Translations under genes and position numbers: made by a program
The notes under the pieces: model-generated
Database searches by the model: none
The model's input: only the letters and a program-made list of their open reading frames with translations
Told to the model about the DNA's origin: nothing
Origin: Diorhabda sublineata
Lineage: Eukaryota > Arthropoda > Insecta > Coleoptera > Chrysomelidae
DNA: 64,000 bases
Direction: 5' to 3'
Assembly (NCBI RefSeq): GCF_026230105.1
Contig: NC_079480.1
Coordinates: forward strand, 10,396,488-10,460,487
Shown here: positions 63,301 to 64,000 of the stretch, in pieces
How the letters are laid out: the number at the start of each line of letters is the position of its first letter
Position numbering within the stretch: the stretch's first letter is position 1

Positions 63301-64000
63301 AGTTATTATTGAGGAAAAGAGACCTAGAATCAAGACGATTTATCAGCAATACTATATAAGGGAAATCTTCCAAACGAACAACAGGTAAAACCTGTTAAAT
63401 TTCAACAACCATATGCACTATTTTCTATCTCTATCTCATCTGACACAAGTTCGTCAACTTTTTTGCTTTCTATCAATTTTTGCTCTGAACTATGCTGTTA
63501 ACATTTTTTATATTGTACTCAACAAACCAAATGGATAAAACAGCAGTAGCAAAATGAATACATTTTAAGTACCCATGTTTATTCTCTCCTTGAAAGGGAC
63601 TATTTATTTTTTAGGGGCAATCACTCTTGATCTTAACAAATTTCCCCGTGGTGCAAAATCTTCGAAACTTTGCAGTTTGGATATGTTAAAAACTGATGGA
63701 TCTGTTCCTATGATAAACATTTTTAAACAAAAAAGGGTCAAAGGCTGGTGGCCATTTTTCGTTAAAAAGGACAATGAAGAAATGGAATTAACAGGAAAAG
63801 TAGAAGCTGAGATTCATTTACTAACTAGCGAAGAAGCAGAAAAAGCACCAGCTGGTTTAGCAAGGAATGAGCCGGATGCCTTGGATAAGCCAAAGTAAGT
63901 TTAAAAGTTGTATTACTTACTTATTTTTTAATTTTGACTCTCTTTTCTAGCCGACCTGATTCGTCTTTTATTTGGTTTATGAATCCTTTGAAGTCACTTC
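173..64000 (+). CDS. otof: Otoferlin-type ferlin gene, 28 internal exons, both ends outside the window
   Basis: Multi-C2 ferlin, by homology a tail-anchored Ca2+ sensor or tether of vesicle fusion. I joined 28 exons by GT-AG sites; every phase matches and the frame stays open for about 1,865 codons (human otoferlin is about 2,000). Domain order in window residues: C2A end 1-15; linker to 160; C2B about 165-230; FerI 225-295; C2C 323-445; FerA 640-735; FerB 739-800; C2D 857-965; a C2-like block 1040-1130; charged linker 1130-1330; C2E 1390-1510; C2F 1615-1790; pre-membrane segment from 1840. No DysF domain is present. Many blocks are nearly identical to vertebrate otoferlin, e.g. STNCPYYNE, LPVPMGIRP-like LPVPRGIRP, FKQKRVKGWWP. 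The start codon, most of C2A and the C-terminal anchor are outside. No promoter or poly(A) site of this gene is in the window. Confidence 0.97.
750..950. repeat. Degenerate TG/CA-rich low-complexity tract
   Basis: Alternating purine-pyrimidine sequence dominated by tgtg, gcgt and gtat steps over about 200 bp. The open frame across it (646-984) is rich in Cys and Val only because of this composition, so I do not call it a gene. Confidence 0.8.
1300..2350 (-). mobile_element. Decayed non-LTR retrotransposon RT (Jockey/CR1-like)
   Basis: On the minus strand, broken frames read as the palm of a Jockey-type reverse transcriptase. The sequence at 1664-1681 encodes IFANDI, a damaged form of the F/YADD catalytic motif. 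It is followed by text like the post-catalytic region (ASRMIDWLGW, then WLIKDETDINKST). Many stops and frameshifts. The clade is a guess. Confidence 0.5.
2999..3440 (+). mobile_element. Decayed DDE (Tc-like) transposase fragment
   Basis: The plus strand encodes, with frameshifts, a helix-turn-helix-like piece (STRKIAH-ISYSSVWRVLKKQ) and then the first catalytic motif STDEAHF near 3197-3216. Further on it reads SVNVWIDIIGNNLIRPQFL and LNGI. This order matches insect DDE transposases often annotated Tc3-like. Stops make it non-functional. It runs tail to tail into a minus-strand mariner relic. Confidence 0.65.
3498..3965 (-). mobile_element. Decayed mariner transposase relic
   Basis: Minus-strand reading gives DEASSRA (N-terminal domain), then EGHPNA-type linker text in another frame, then RKIC-LIPHNLTI and QSTVWVFQDKP. 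These are landmarks of a mariner family also seen at 40 kb, 49.5 kb and 61 kb in this window. The catalytic C-terminal half is missing. Confidence 0.75.
5480..6670 (-). mobile_element. Decayed non-LTR retrotransposon reverse transcriptase
   Basis: The minus strand reads FRPITCLPNLYKIL at about 5590-5631, the fingers motif of a group of insect non-LTR elements (RPITCLPTLYK is typical). Upstream on the same strand, a broken frame (6480 down to 6090) carries helical, basic text compatible with the pre-RT region of the same elements. Frameshifted, with no intact ORF. Clade not decided. Confidence 0.65.
6777..6977 (+). CDS. otof: otoferlin exon 2: linker between C2A and C2B
   Basis: Acceptor ctttttag at 6775-6776, donor AG|gtaaaa at 6978. 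It begins with the last base of an Arg codon and reads FGKQRLPKDSDNEDE, then acidic and Ser-rich text, ending RQKKSS plus two bases of Arg. In vertebrates the same place holds a long, divergent acidic linker. Phase agrees on both sides. Confidence 0.9.
8510..10010 (+). mobile_element. Decayed non-LTR retrotransposon, sense strand, 3' truncated
   Basis: Purine-rich plus strand. It opens with MERKRHNKSPDPETK and a charged coiled-coil-like region resembling ORF1 of beetle non-LTR elements. Around 9270-9400 it reads GITKNQIDNVL and ARVFRDVHSVSGQ, which fit the end of an APE-type endonuclease (KNQIDYIL...SDH). At about 9905-9990 it reads TNAVIYPTHKIDDN then NNRDIA, the fingers of the RT (IYKKGD...NYRGI). 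It then stops. Many stops and frameshifts. The apparent minus-strand frames at 9661-9998 are shadows. Confidence 0.65.
10060..10580. other. Unclassified intronic stretch with C- and G-runs
   Basis: Differs from neighbouring AT-rich intron by short runs such as acccccctc, aaggggggc and gaggggggt separated by t-rich sequence. It starts right where the 8510-10010 retrotransposon breaks off. No coding potential recognised; possibly another repeat. Confidence 0.3.
11871..12060 (+). CDS. otof: otoferlin exon 3: first part of C2B
   Basis: Acceptor tttttcag at 11869-11870, donor GAG|gtaaac at 12061. After completing an Arg codon it reads MKADFKSTVASML, then C2B: TIIEARQLAGINMDP, IQVGDQKKYTS and KESTNCPYYNE. 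The last block is essentially identical to vertebrate otoferlin. The Met at 11872 is internal, not a start. Ends in phase 0. Confidence 0.97.
12130..12157. repeat. Tandem repeat (GTGAATT)4
   Basis: Four exact head-to-tail copies of gtgaatt. Confidence 0.95.
12362..12925 (-). repeat. Acidic ORF with upstream short repeats; part of a dispersed repeat
   Basis: A minus-strand frame (12556-12362) encodes an Asp/Asn-rich peptide starting MSEVDCDKSQ. Just 5' of it (12598-12725) are three imperfect direct repeats of about 45 bp built round actacgactcc. The flank 12715-12925 matches 31005-31190, including 23 identical bases. This could be the 5' end of a DNA transposon (piggyBac-like elements often start with an acidic N-terminus), but no transposase core is present. 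Not called a gene. Confidence 0.35.
13091..13146. repeat. (TA)n microsatellite
   Basis: About 28 TA units. It separates the terminal repeat of a Penelope-like element from that element's GIY-YIG coding fragment. Confidence 0.95.
13147..13420 (-). mobile_element. Penelope-like element fragment with GIY-YIG motif
   Basis: The minus strand reads KRSNIIYEVSCTDCDPVYIG followed by QTSQYL and LKDH. This is the pattern of the GIY-YIG endonuclease of Penelope-like elements (IY-I-C-C...YIGQT...H). The preceding RT is not recognisable and the frame is broken upstream. The 3' side abuts the TA microsatellite and then a short sequence (12920-13090) that recurs at 24 kb. Confidence 0.7.
13792..13854 (+). 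CDS. otof: otoferlin exon 4: C2B continued
   Basis: A 63-bp, 21-codon exon, acceptor ttttacag, donor TCG|gtaagt, phase 0 on both sides. It reads YFVFDFHMPPIMLFDKIITL plus Ser, aligning residue by residue with vertebrate YFVFDFH...MFDKI. Conservation outweighs its short length. Confidence 0.96.
14981..15052. repeat. (TA)n microsatellite
   Basis: About 36 TA units; the Tyr/Ile frame across it is an artefact. Confidence 0.95.
16730..16910. repeat. Stem-loop interspersed repeat, copy 1
   Basis: Arm 16736-16764 (cacaattacactatctgacg...) is an inverted match to 16806-16833 (...cgtcaatcagtgtaattgt). Between them lies gataacttggttatc. It ends with ggttccagaaattccaac. Related copies lie at 49086-49265 and 48571-48626, and a partial one at 14113-14155. 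Looks like a non-autonomous foldback or MITE-like element; the open frame at 16794-17006 is incidental. Confidence 0.7.
17435..17519 (+). CDS. otof: otoferlin exon 5: end of C2B, start of FerI
   Basis: Acceptor gctaacag at 17433-17434, donor CCAG|gtacta at 17520. It reads VLQSRNFLRGKKFLGSFKFD then VGTVWAEP. Vertebrate otoferlin has the same pattern (NLLRSG-LVGSFK-DVGTVY). 85 bp, phase 0 in, phase 1 out. Confidence 0.95.
18046..18113. repeat. Imperfect tandem duplication of about 34 bp
   Basis: Two adjacent related units, each with gtcagct, then aagtctaatg or tgtctaatga, then ggataa or gggtaa and act. Confidence 0.6.
22190..22310 (-). mobile_element. Tail of a Jockey/R1-type retrotransposon RNase H region
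   Basis: The minus strand reads DNCGFCEHVINTSEEYLVCQ then CLAH. This C-x2-C...H/Y-x3-C-x-C arrangement follows the RNase H domain in Jockey/R1-clade elements (C-FC-E--ETSEH--C-C). Only this short piece is clear; the text upstream is frameshifted. Confidence 0.5.
23408..23489. repeat. (TA)n microsatellite
   Basis: About 41 TA units, the longest such tract in the window. Confidence 0.95.
24005..24240. mobile_element. Palindromic terminal piece of a Penelope-like element
   Basis: Sequence near 24010-24100 (tgttcttgattttaggta...ttttgataatttttta) is inverted at about 24160-24240 (...aaaattatcaaaa...gacctaaaatcaaaaata). The loop contains acgtttcgactt, a motif I associate with Penelope-like termini. 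The arm sequence recurs at 13050-13090 beside the GIY-YIG fragment, and each copy is followed by a TA microsatellite. Confidence 0.55.
24326..24380. repeat. (TA)n microsatellite, followed by (GAAAATGAAT)n
   Basis: A TA tract with one interruption, then about three units of aaaatgaatg to 24410. It follows the Penelope-type terminal sequence and a second gaacatttagatgcat at about 24260-24275. Confidence 0.85.
26369..26525 (+). CDS. otof: otoferlin exon 6: FerI domain
   Basis: Acceptor ttaaacag at 26367-26368, donor GC|gtaagt at 26526. Completing an Asp codon, it reads HQFYHKWAVLTDPDDIAGG, then KGYLKCDISVIGKGD, then an acidic KDEDDIE tail. This is the FerI domain, with almost the same motifs as vertebrate otoferlin (QFHHKWA-L-DPDDI). 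Confidence 0.97.
26526..28266 (+). other. Intron 6, 1.7 kb
   Basis: Contains one copy of an unclassified dispersed repeat (27045-27500). I see nothing else recognisable in 26530-27040 or 27500-28260. Confidence 0.7.
27045..27500. repeat. Unclassified dispersed repeat, copy 1
   Basis: Starts near aaaccggtggggctc and ends with gaacaggaccggcctcaggt. Related sequences are at 54228-54590 (ending gaacaggaccggcttcact), 57970-58160 (internal part, caccggttact to taaactaactctcactgct) and 28949-28972 (end motif only). No coding potential. It could be a non-autonomous DNA element or a solo LTR. Confidence 0.55.
28267..28453 (+). CDS. otof: otoferlin exon 7: C2C, first part
   Basis: Acceptor ttttctag, donor ATG|gtaggt at 28454. 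It reads NLLLPDGVPTDRQKARF, KIYRADGLPKMNSSIMANVK and DLVDPYVQVSFAG. This is the C2C top-loop region, including the Asp of LVDPYV. Phase 1 in, phase 0 out. Confidence 0.97.
29500..30450 (-). mobile_element. Decayed non-LTR retrotransposon RT (Jockey/R1 type)
   Basis: Three broken minus-strand pieces occur in the right order. First comes a pre-RT piece with EKGKSKHHTKKRRGRHHT (compare WR-VKV-FIPK-G). Next is the RT fingers and palm: TLNQRFCIPNMQ...LECSFESRKELSVCLDI (compare QFAYQ-G-S-ETALH...V-LDIEGAFD). Last is WSLLVDVLLCGLTD (compare LSPLLW-LVVD-LL-GL). The YADD region and later parts are not readable. No intact ORF. Confidence 0.7.
31005..31190. repeat. Dispersed repeat shared with 12715-12925
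   Basis: Contains ttatacaactaagtaaatat in both copies, with weaker matching on both sides (ttaa-catct-gaa-c-attatacaac). Confidence 0.65.
31400..32080 (-). mobile_element. Possible Ty3/gypsy integrase relic
   Basis: Minus-strand reading gives HYGMPVNIFCDNTGD then, after a gap, VHVHPSSNR-IERF. This resembles the integrase core of Ty3/gypsy elements (FG-P--I--D-G-EF...HP-SNGQ-ERF). Heavily mutated; no flanking LTR recognised. Confidence 0.35.
32500..32715. repeat. Dispersed repeat, copy A (pair with 43160-43400)
   Basis: Shares tgtagcttctcttgaa, tttcaaaaaattt-caaatt-gg-ggtt-ttgagag and ttggttagttt with 43160-43400 in the same order and orientation. The neighbouring frame 32262-32540 has no recognisable family features. 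Confidence 0.65.
33041..33227 (+). CDS. otof: otoferlin exon 8: C2C, second part
   Basis: Acceptor tattccag, donor AAGG|gtgaga at 33228. It reads GKTSVVKHSYAPVWNEQLIF, EMFPPLCQRIKIQLR and VIGTHFIDLKTISNDGEKG, matching vertebrate C2C (PLWNEQ-VF, FPPLC-R-K-Q, IGTHFIDL-KISNDG). Phase 0 in, phase 1 out. Confidence 0.97.
33228..34023 (+). other. Intron 8, 0.8 kb
   Basis: AT-rich; no feature recognised. The open frame at 33493-33756 has no family features. Confidence 0.7.
34024..34128 (+). CDS. otof: otoferlin exon 9: post-C2C segment
   Basis: Acceptor ttttatag, donor GAAG|gtaaga at 34129. It reads FLPTFGPSFIHMYGSTRDY then SLIDEHSSLNTGLGE. The vertebrate block is FLPTLGP-W-NMYGSTR-Y-L-DEH--LN-GLGEG. 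105 bp, phase 1 on both sides. Confidence 0.97.
34129..34583 (+). other. Intron 9, 455 bp
   Basis: AT-rich; nothing recognised. Confidence 0.7.
34584..34877 (+). CDS. otof: otoferlin exon 10: C2C to FerA linker
   Basis: Acceptor aatttcag, donor CTGG|gtaaat at 34878. It reads VSYRARLLVSIRTEI, then FFLFATILDASILEKK, KAVHFEISVGNAGNSMDG and an acidic HYDSDNEELG tail. Vertebrate otoferlin has the same sequence of blocks (SFRARLL, EEFFLFGAFLEAS, FEV-IGN-GN--DG). In-frame stops follow soon after the donor, supporting the splice. Confidence 0.97.
35290..36560 (-). mobile_element. Decayed non-LTR retrotransposon, RT to C-terminal tail
   Basis: Reading down the minus strand: ANYRMINLPVSTLKLLQKL (fingers, 36440-36380), then EKSIEYEKRSFLCF (palm, about 36240), then KILCYADDAMICAENEDDIQ, the intact catalytic Y-A-D-D motif, at about 35900-35943. 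KYLGIDIASCG comes next (thumb), then connector text down to about 35300. Frameshifts separate these blocks, so it is a dead copy. The clade looks like elements common in beetles and ants; not assigned. Confidence 0.8.
37105..37500 (-). mobile_element. Mariner relic of a second subfamily, internally deleted
   Basis: The minus strand opens with GVSPTNMKAELDSIL and SLSTVKYWVAKFKRGPTACE, the N-terminal domain of mellifera- or Mos-like mariners. It then jumps to text around the first catalytic Asp (ITMDGT, where D-E-T would be expected), followed by EQSKQWTEKGEPAP and SAGKGM. The rest of the catalytic domain is missing. Confidence 0.8.
38239..38429 (+). CDS. otof: otoferlin exon 11: linker before FerA
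   Basis: Acceptor attttcag at 38237-38238, donor TTC|gtaagt. The alternative acceptor 2 bp downstream would give a frame with an early stop. It reads FYFLPYWDNKPCMHIRSVWP and DHRRRMYNSNIITKLVEHF. Vertebrates have YFHLPYLE-KPCIYIKSWWPDQRRR-YN-NI---I. Phase 1 in, 0 out. Confidence 0.97.
38430..39145 (+). other. Intron 11, 0.7 kb
   Basis: AT-rich; nothing recognised. The frame at 38809-39063 has no family features. Confidence 0.7.
39146..39343 (+). CDS. otof: otoferlin exon 12: FerA, first part
   Basis: Acceptor attttcag, donor ATT|gtaagt; 66 codons, phase 0 on both sides. It reads EDGLSEVNSAVEAE, LKRVLDDLSTRCAKYI and TKLDKEHLKLCQREI. It matches the FerA helical region of otoferlin (L-GVLEELS--C-RF, T-LD-E-LK-C-RE). 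Confidence 0.95.
39344..41534 (+). other. Intron 12, 2.2 kb
   Basis: Contains a mariner relic (about 39990-40860, antisense). The flanks are AT-rich with nothing recognised. Confidence 0.75.
39990..40860 (-). mobile_element. Mariner relic, most complete copy of its family here
   Basis: The minus strand reads STFGDKALS and VFQWFYELS, skips part of the N-terminal domain, then SIHSILNEHLAVKRVCSLC, VPHNF, SARSTSKQVDACVFGITVHA, VPLEQRRMVNSEWYTIICL, IILHLDN (catalytic region) and MGHPLYSPCLTLNYFFLYP. The last catalytic Asp position (YSPDLAPNDFF expected) is lost. The 3' flank (gtttgag... to atccaattataaatag and tctcaaaacttaa on the minus strand) matches the relic at 61 kb. Confidence 0.85.
41535..41651 (+). 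CDS. otof: otoferlin exon 13: FerA, second part
   Basis: Acceptor catacag at 41533-41534, donor GAT|gtaagt; 39 codons, phase 0. It reads EQIGNSARNLKALVTKNSFK and ERLKSAQKCLGRLKLLVED, matching the last FerA helices of otoferlin (E-MGQQAR-L---VK--TVRDKL---Q-FL-KLRFL--). Confidence 0.95.
42190..42700 (-). mobile_element. Decayed retrotransposon RNase H C-terminus (Jockey/R1 type)
   Basis: The minus strand reads ADNPFLGPEPFCGMSYRAM, YWDNLEKLRQTNALPKNYN and, frameshifted, a piece like NNLRILTGVLSGHCRLNKHL then RFCYTEDGT. This is the usual order after RNase H in these elements (F-GPEPFCG...YW...R---G-LTGHC-L--HL...C). Frameshifts and stops throughout. Confidence 0.7.
43160..43400. repeat. Dispersed repeat, copy B (pair with 32500-32715)
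   Basis: Same order of shared blocks as the copy at 32.5 kb, in the same orientation, with perhaps 70-75% similarity by eye. Confidence 0.65.
44064..44216 (+). CDS. otof: otoferlin exon 14: FerB, first part
   Basis: Acceptor cttttag at 44062-44063, donor AAG|gtttgt; 51 codons, phase 0. It reads PDVFLWIISRGKRQAYQRIA, ARDIIYS and EEECGKDCGKVQTMFLK, matching vertebrate FerB (PD-FIWM-S--KR-AYARV, KDLLFS-VEEE-GKDC-KV-T-FLK). Confidence 0.97.
44340..46420 (-). mobile_element. Decayed non-LTR retrotransposon split by a mariner
   Basis: The minus strand at 45720-45780 reads KEICYADDMIIYAEDKVT, an intact Y-A-D-D catalytic motif. ETKIHDIKIVNI and FQYFGSVI follow (thumb, YLGV-like). On the other side of the mariner, 44590-44380 reads GEDYKKNTKNQ, then GPRKI-MDEF, which fits the C-terminal tail (RRILK-R--G-R-RGRPR-RWMD). 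The upstream part 45960-46420 is T-rich on the plus strand and reads as degenerate pre-RT. Plus-strand frames here are shadows. Confidence 0.65.
44585..45345 (-). mobile_element. Mariner transposase relic with readable catalytic domain
   Basis: The minus strand reads IALRISKALNISYERFHHIV, AKWIPKCLNVDQKRARVEAS, IVTMDEKW (first catalytic Asp present), then with frameshifts RPKKFRVQKSA, SRIVTGDYYL, EKRRGKLK, AHKSHVAMQKIHDL and, frameshifted, NLAPSKYHLFP. The third catalytic Asp (D34D motif, APSD expected) is Lys, and the second lies in a damaged stretch. The end is VIKAVEVWFAEQ. Dead copy, but younger-looking than the other mariners here. Confidence 0.85.
46933..47133 (+). CDS. otof: otoferlin exon 15: FerB, second part
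   Basis: Acceptor attttag at 46931-46932, donor CAC|gtgagt; 67 codons, phase 0. It reads LPGKKAMGPSGWSIPAKLEI, FLWLGLLKHKKDLFNGLPGG and ALPPNTIHYIEKH. Vertebrate otoferlin has LPGKRGFGSAGWT-QAK-E-YLWLGL-K--KEF--GLP-G at this point. It leads straight into C2D with no DysF domain. Confidence 0.97.
47134..47679 (+). other. Intron 15, 546 bp
   Basis: AT-rich; nothing recognised. Confidence 0.7.
47680..48029 (+). CDS. otof: otoferlin exon 16: C2D domain
   Basis: Acceptor tttccag at 47678-47679, donor ATG|gtaaga at 48030. It encodes a whole C2 fold: LFQLRAHIYQARSLIGSDAS, GLSDPFARI, TLSPTWDELLIF, PPPIIIEIFDQDKVGKSEFI and GRTLAKPNVKL. Acidic top-loop residues are present in loop 1 (SDASGLSDPF) and loop 3 (DQD), so Ca2+ binding is plausible. 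Phase 0 in, phase 2 out. Confidence 0.97.
48190..48500 (-). mobile_element. Possible retrotransposon scrap
   Basis: Minus-strand text such as EGWKTAIIAPLNKG and KYQPDGAVEFLNTVN resembles pieces of non-LTR RT (W--A-I-PL-K-G; GPDG---EF). The order of pieces and the frames are disturbed, so this is only suggestive. Confidence 0.3.
48571..48626. repeat. Stem-loop interspersed repeat, partial copy
   Basis: Contains aagttggaatttctggaacc followed by gataacttggttatcgaaac and gcacgt, the central and end motifs of the repeat at 16.7 kb, joined differently. Confidence 0.6.
49086..49265. repeat. Stem-loop interspersed repeat, copy 2
   Basis: Arm ctcacaattacactgtctga near 49088 is inverted at 49172-49196 (...ccagacagagcaattgtgag). 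It ends ggttccagaaattccaactt as in the copy at 16.7 kb. Confidence 0.7.
49534..49970 (+). mobile_element. Mariner relic, sense strand, internally deleted
   Basis: Begins MIFYYFRIGLS, then ASSRGTVFRWFSEN, YDSLQDGFCESRPK and NIDAVCKLIL (N-terminal domain). A short GIHSILHEHLAIE piece follows, then ARQVVPCFFEITVHV and IPLEKRRTINFE. The central DDE part is missing. Same family as the relics at 3.5, 40 and 61 kb. Confidence 0.8.
50471..50872 (+). CDS. otof: otoferlin exon 17: C2D end and following C2-like block
   Basis: Acceptor aatttcag, donor TATAG|gtgaga at 50873. It completes Trp and reads FTLTRGTDGRAGELLAAFEL, LPVPRGIRPTLARYRIEVLF, WGLRDLKRVHFLTVDKPRID, IECSG and RKKNPNFSTLVRFLDLDLPE. It is one of the most conserved parts, almost block-identical to vertebrate otoferlin. 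The minus-strand frame over it is a shadow. Confidence 0.98.
50873..52935 (+). other. Intron 17, 2.1 kb, pyrimidine-rich on + strand
   Basis: From about 50990 to 52300 the plus strand is strongly T/C-rich, so the minus strand is purine-rich with long Lys/Glu-rich but broken frames. This is the look of a decayed antisense retrotransposon, yet I found no RT or endonuclease motif. Hydrophobic plus-strand frames (51009-51365, 51720-52088) are compositional. 52300-52930 is AT-rich with nothing recognised. Confidence 0.5.
52936..53207 (+). CDS. otof: otoferlin exon 18: end of C2-like block and charged linker
   Basis: Acceptor cttttcag, donor ACGG|gtaagt at 53208. It reads [20 protein letters not shown] then TH, matching vertebrate [20 protein letters not shown]. 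The following Lys/Glu/Ser linker (KKDREAEERKK... to SPLLPKDTSGHTG) is divergent, as expected here. Confidence 0.96.
53208..53263 (+). other. Intron 18, 56 bp
   Basis: Minimal GT-AG intron (gtaagt...cttatag). Reading through would meet a stop (TAA at 53219) soon after the donor. Confidence 0.85.
53264..53369 (+). CDS. otof: otoferlin exon 19: charged linker
   Basis: Acceptor cttatag, donor ATTG|gtaaga at 53370. It reads KKMKTEINKKRKQSIDEE then LDDEEDTKDW, a basic stretch followed by an acidic one. Vertebrate otoferlin has a similar K-rich then E-rich linker before the conserved WW-KYF motif. The last Trp codon is split. Too short and too biased to stand alone, but phases fit. Confidence 0.88.
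53370..54626 (+). other. Intron 19, 1.3 kb
   Basis: Contains copy 2 of the unclassified dispersed repeat (54228-54590). 53380-54220 is AT-rich with nothing recognised. Confidence 0.7.
54228..54590. repeat. Unclassified dispersed repeat, copy 2
   Basis: Shares tttaaactggttttcaacgg-like start, ttcaccggttacttctctat, ataaacttaactctagctgc and the end gaacaggaccggcttcactg with the copies at 27.0 kb and 58.0 kb. Confidence 0.55.
54627..54891 (+). CDS. otof: otoferlin exon 20: WW-KYF motif and basic linker
   Basis: Acceptor acttcag at 54625-54626, donor AAG|gtgaac. It completes Trp and reads WTKYFLSKERALIELNEI; vertebrates have DWWSKYFASI at the same point. A Ser/Lys/Arg-rich linker follows (KRFTFKSVATASRFAAR, SSSRKTAQCK). 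Phase 2 in, phase 0 out. Confidence 0.93.
54892..55510 (+). other. Intron 20, 619 bp
   Basis: AT-rich; nothing recognised. Confidence 0.7.
55511..55645 (+). CDS. otof: otoferlin exon 21: region before C2E
   Basis: Acceptor ttattcaag at 55509-55510, donor AAA|gtaagt; 45 codons, phase 0. It reads VYDTELESRPEFDEFKEWLH, TFPLYRGKKT and DSRIVGYFK. Vertebrate otoferlin: VYPKELES-FDNFEDWLHTFNLLRGK...RIVGRFKG. Confidence 0.97.
55646..55704 (+). other. Intron 21, 59 bp
   Basis: Minimal intron, gtaagt...attccag. The frame does not continue across it. Confidence 0.85.
55705..55976 (+). CDS. otof: otoferlin exon 22: C2E, first part
   Basis: Acceptor tattccag, donor GGAAA|gtgagt at 55977. It reads VYKWPLP, GLFQGLPSNEPIKVLVRVYI, VKAIDLHPMDLNGKADPYIV and NYVSKQLNPVFGK. 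The loop 1 acidic residues (DLHPMDLNGKAD) are complete, as in Ca2+-binding C2E of vertebrate otoferlin. The exon ends inside the Lys codon. Confidence 0.98.
55977..57688 (+). other. Intron 22, 1.7 kb
   Basis: Contains a short (ACTGT)n microsatellite at 56211-56235. No other element recognised; the frame at 57243-57596 and the block around 56820-57190 could not be assigned. Confidence 0.65.
56211..56235. repeat. (TACTG)n microsatellite
   Basis: Five units of actgt in a row. Confidence 0.9.
57689..57859 (+). CDS. otof: otoferlin exon 23: C2E, second part
   Basis: Acceptor gctctag at 57687-57688, donor GAAGA|gtaagt at 57860. It reads [40 protein letters not shown] and FYSRHRASCGLAEVYEE. Loop 3 Asp residues ([10 protein letters not shown]) are intact, completing the C2E Ca2+ site. 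Vertebrates have [24 protein letters not shown]. Confidence 0.98.
57970..58160. repeat. Unclassified dispersed repeat, partial copy 3, with AT palindrome
   Basis: Shares ttcaccggttact and taaactaactctcactgcta with the copy at 54.4 kb. Just upstream, atttaaatatatat/atattatt units form an imperfect self-complementary AT stretch (57985-58075). Confidence 0.5.
58265..58985 (-). mobile_element. Relic resembling a Polinton/Maverick penton-like protein
   Basis: The minus strand reads, with stops and shifts, DATNCEISLP near the start. A central PLGPYELKDIG piece follows, then IGIDCSIAGESY, FPTVPSGYKI and, in the clean last frame (58503-58270), IKVKIIDQLGNLFNFQGEDF and VTLHQ. This order (D-ST---ISLP; IYE; IDCNI--GSY; VPPGYKI; QDG--IDFRGEEI-V-LHI) is what I recall for a capsid-type protein of Polinton/Maverick elements in insects and Hydra. 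Broken and non-functional; no other Polinton gene seen beside it. Confidence 0.5.
59161..59364 (+). CDS. otof: otoferlin exon 24: between C2E and C2F
   Basis: Acceptor tttttag, donor CACAG|gtaaat at 59365. It reads DGYNAWRDALKPTQILAKLC, KDAKVESPVY, then less conserved KIGKQIFFVNTSTNEIV, then EEHMALEVLHR. Vertebrates have GYNIWRDP-KP-QIL--LCKD-K...T-EH-AL-AL-HW. A minus-strand frame here is a shadow. Confidence 0.96.
59365..61704 (+). other. Intron 24, 2.3 kb
   Basis: Contains a mariner relic (about 61020-61510, sense). The rest (59370-61000 and 61515-61700) is AT-rich with nothing I can assign; the minus frame at 60821-61003 is unassigned. Confidence 0.7.
61020..61510 (+). mobile_element. 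Mariner relic, C-terminal half and 3' end
   Basis: Reads RDESWIYTD (first catalytic Asp region), KQQSTVWVVQN, HDNACFHTLVQTKMFLNSQ, NVELMGHPP, LAPNYFF and IKNKV, with stops. The third catalytic Asp (APND expected) is Tyr by shift. The 3' flank atccaattataaatatttat...ttatctcaagacttaagtag equals that of the copy at 40 kb, so it probably carries the element's end. Confidence 0.8.
61705..61986 (+). CDS. otof: otoferlin exon 25: start of C2F
   Basis: Acceptor tttacag at 61703-61704, donor AAAGG|gtacga at 61987. It reads WHEFPKIGCHLVPEHVETRP, KPGIEQGKIEMWVDMFPMDM, LDISPRKPKSYELRVIIWNT and DDAFFTGEKMSDIYVKG. It matches vertebrate otoferlin nearly throughout, including C2F loop 1 acidic residues (LEDD...SDI). 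Confidence 0.98.
61987..62048 (+). other. Intron 25, 62 bp
   Basis: Minimal intron gtacga...tttttaag; an in-frame stop (TAA) occurs before the acceptor. Confidence 0.85.
62049..62287 (+). CDS. otof: otoferlin exon 26: C2F, second part
   Basis: Acceptor tttttaag, donor CTTG|gtgaga at 62288. It reads WLKGQDDCQCTDIHYRSLTG, EGNFNWRFIYPFDYL, KESLFSWDETESKIPARLEL and FDADHFSADDFLG. Loop 3 Asp residues (DADHFSADD) are intact. The vertebrate pattern is the same, with GEGNFNWRYLFPFDYL. Confidence 0.98.
62288..63614 (+). other. Intron 26, 1.3 kb
   Basis: AT-rich. A weak match to the Penelope-type terminal motif (gaggaaaagagacctagaat, 63311-63335) is the only thing noticed. Confidence 0.6.
63615..63894 (+). 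CDS. otof: otoferlin exon 27: end of C2F and following segment
   Basis: Acceptor tttttag at 63613-63614, donor CCAAA|gtaagt at 63895. It reads AITLDLNKFPRGAKSSKLC, INIFKQKRVKGWWPFFVKKD, ELTGKVEAEIHLLTSEEAEK and ARNEPDALDKPK. This is the ferlin C-terminal domain region and is almost identical to vertebrate otoferlin. Confidence 0.98.
63895..63950 (+). other. Intron 27, 56 bp
   Basis: Minimal intron, gtaagt...tcttttctag, with an in-frame stop at the donor (TAA). Confidence 0.85.
63951..64000 (+). CDS. otof: otoferlin exon 28, partial: pre-membrane segment
   Basis: Acceptor cttttctag; runs off the window. After completing an Asn codon it reads RPDSSFIWFMNPLKSL, equal to the conserved RPDTSFIWFLNPLKS that precedes the C-terminal membrane helix. 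About 45 more residues, including the anchor, are expected downstream. Confidence 0.96.
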
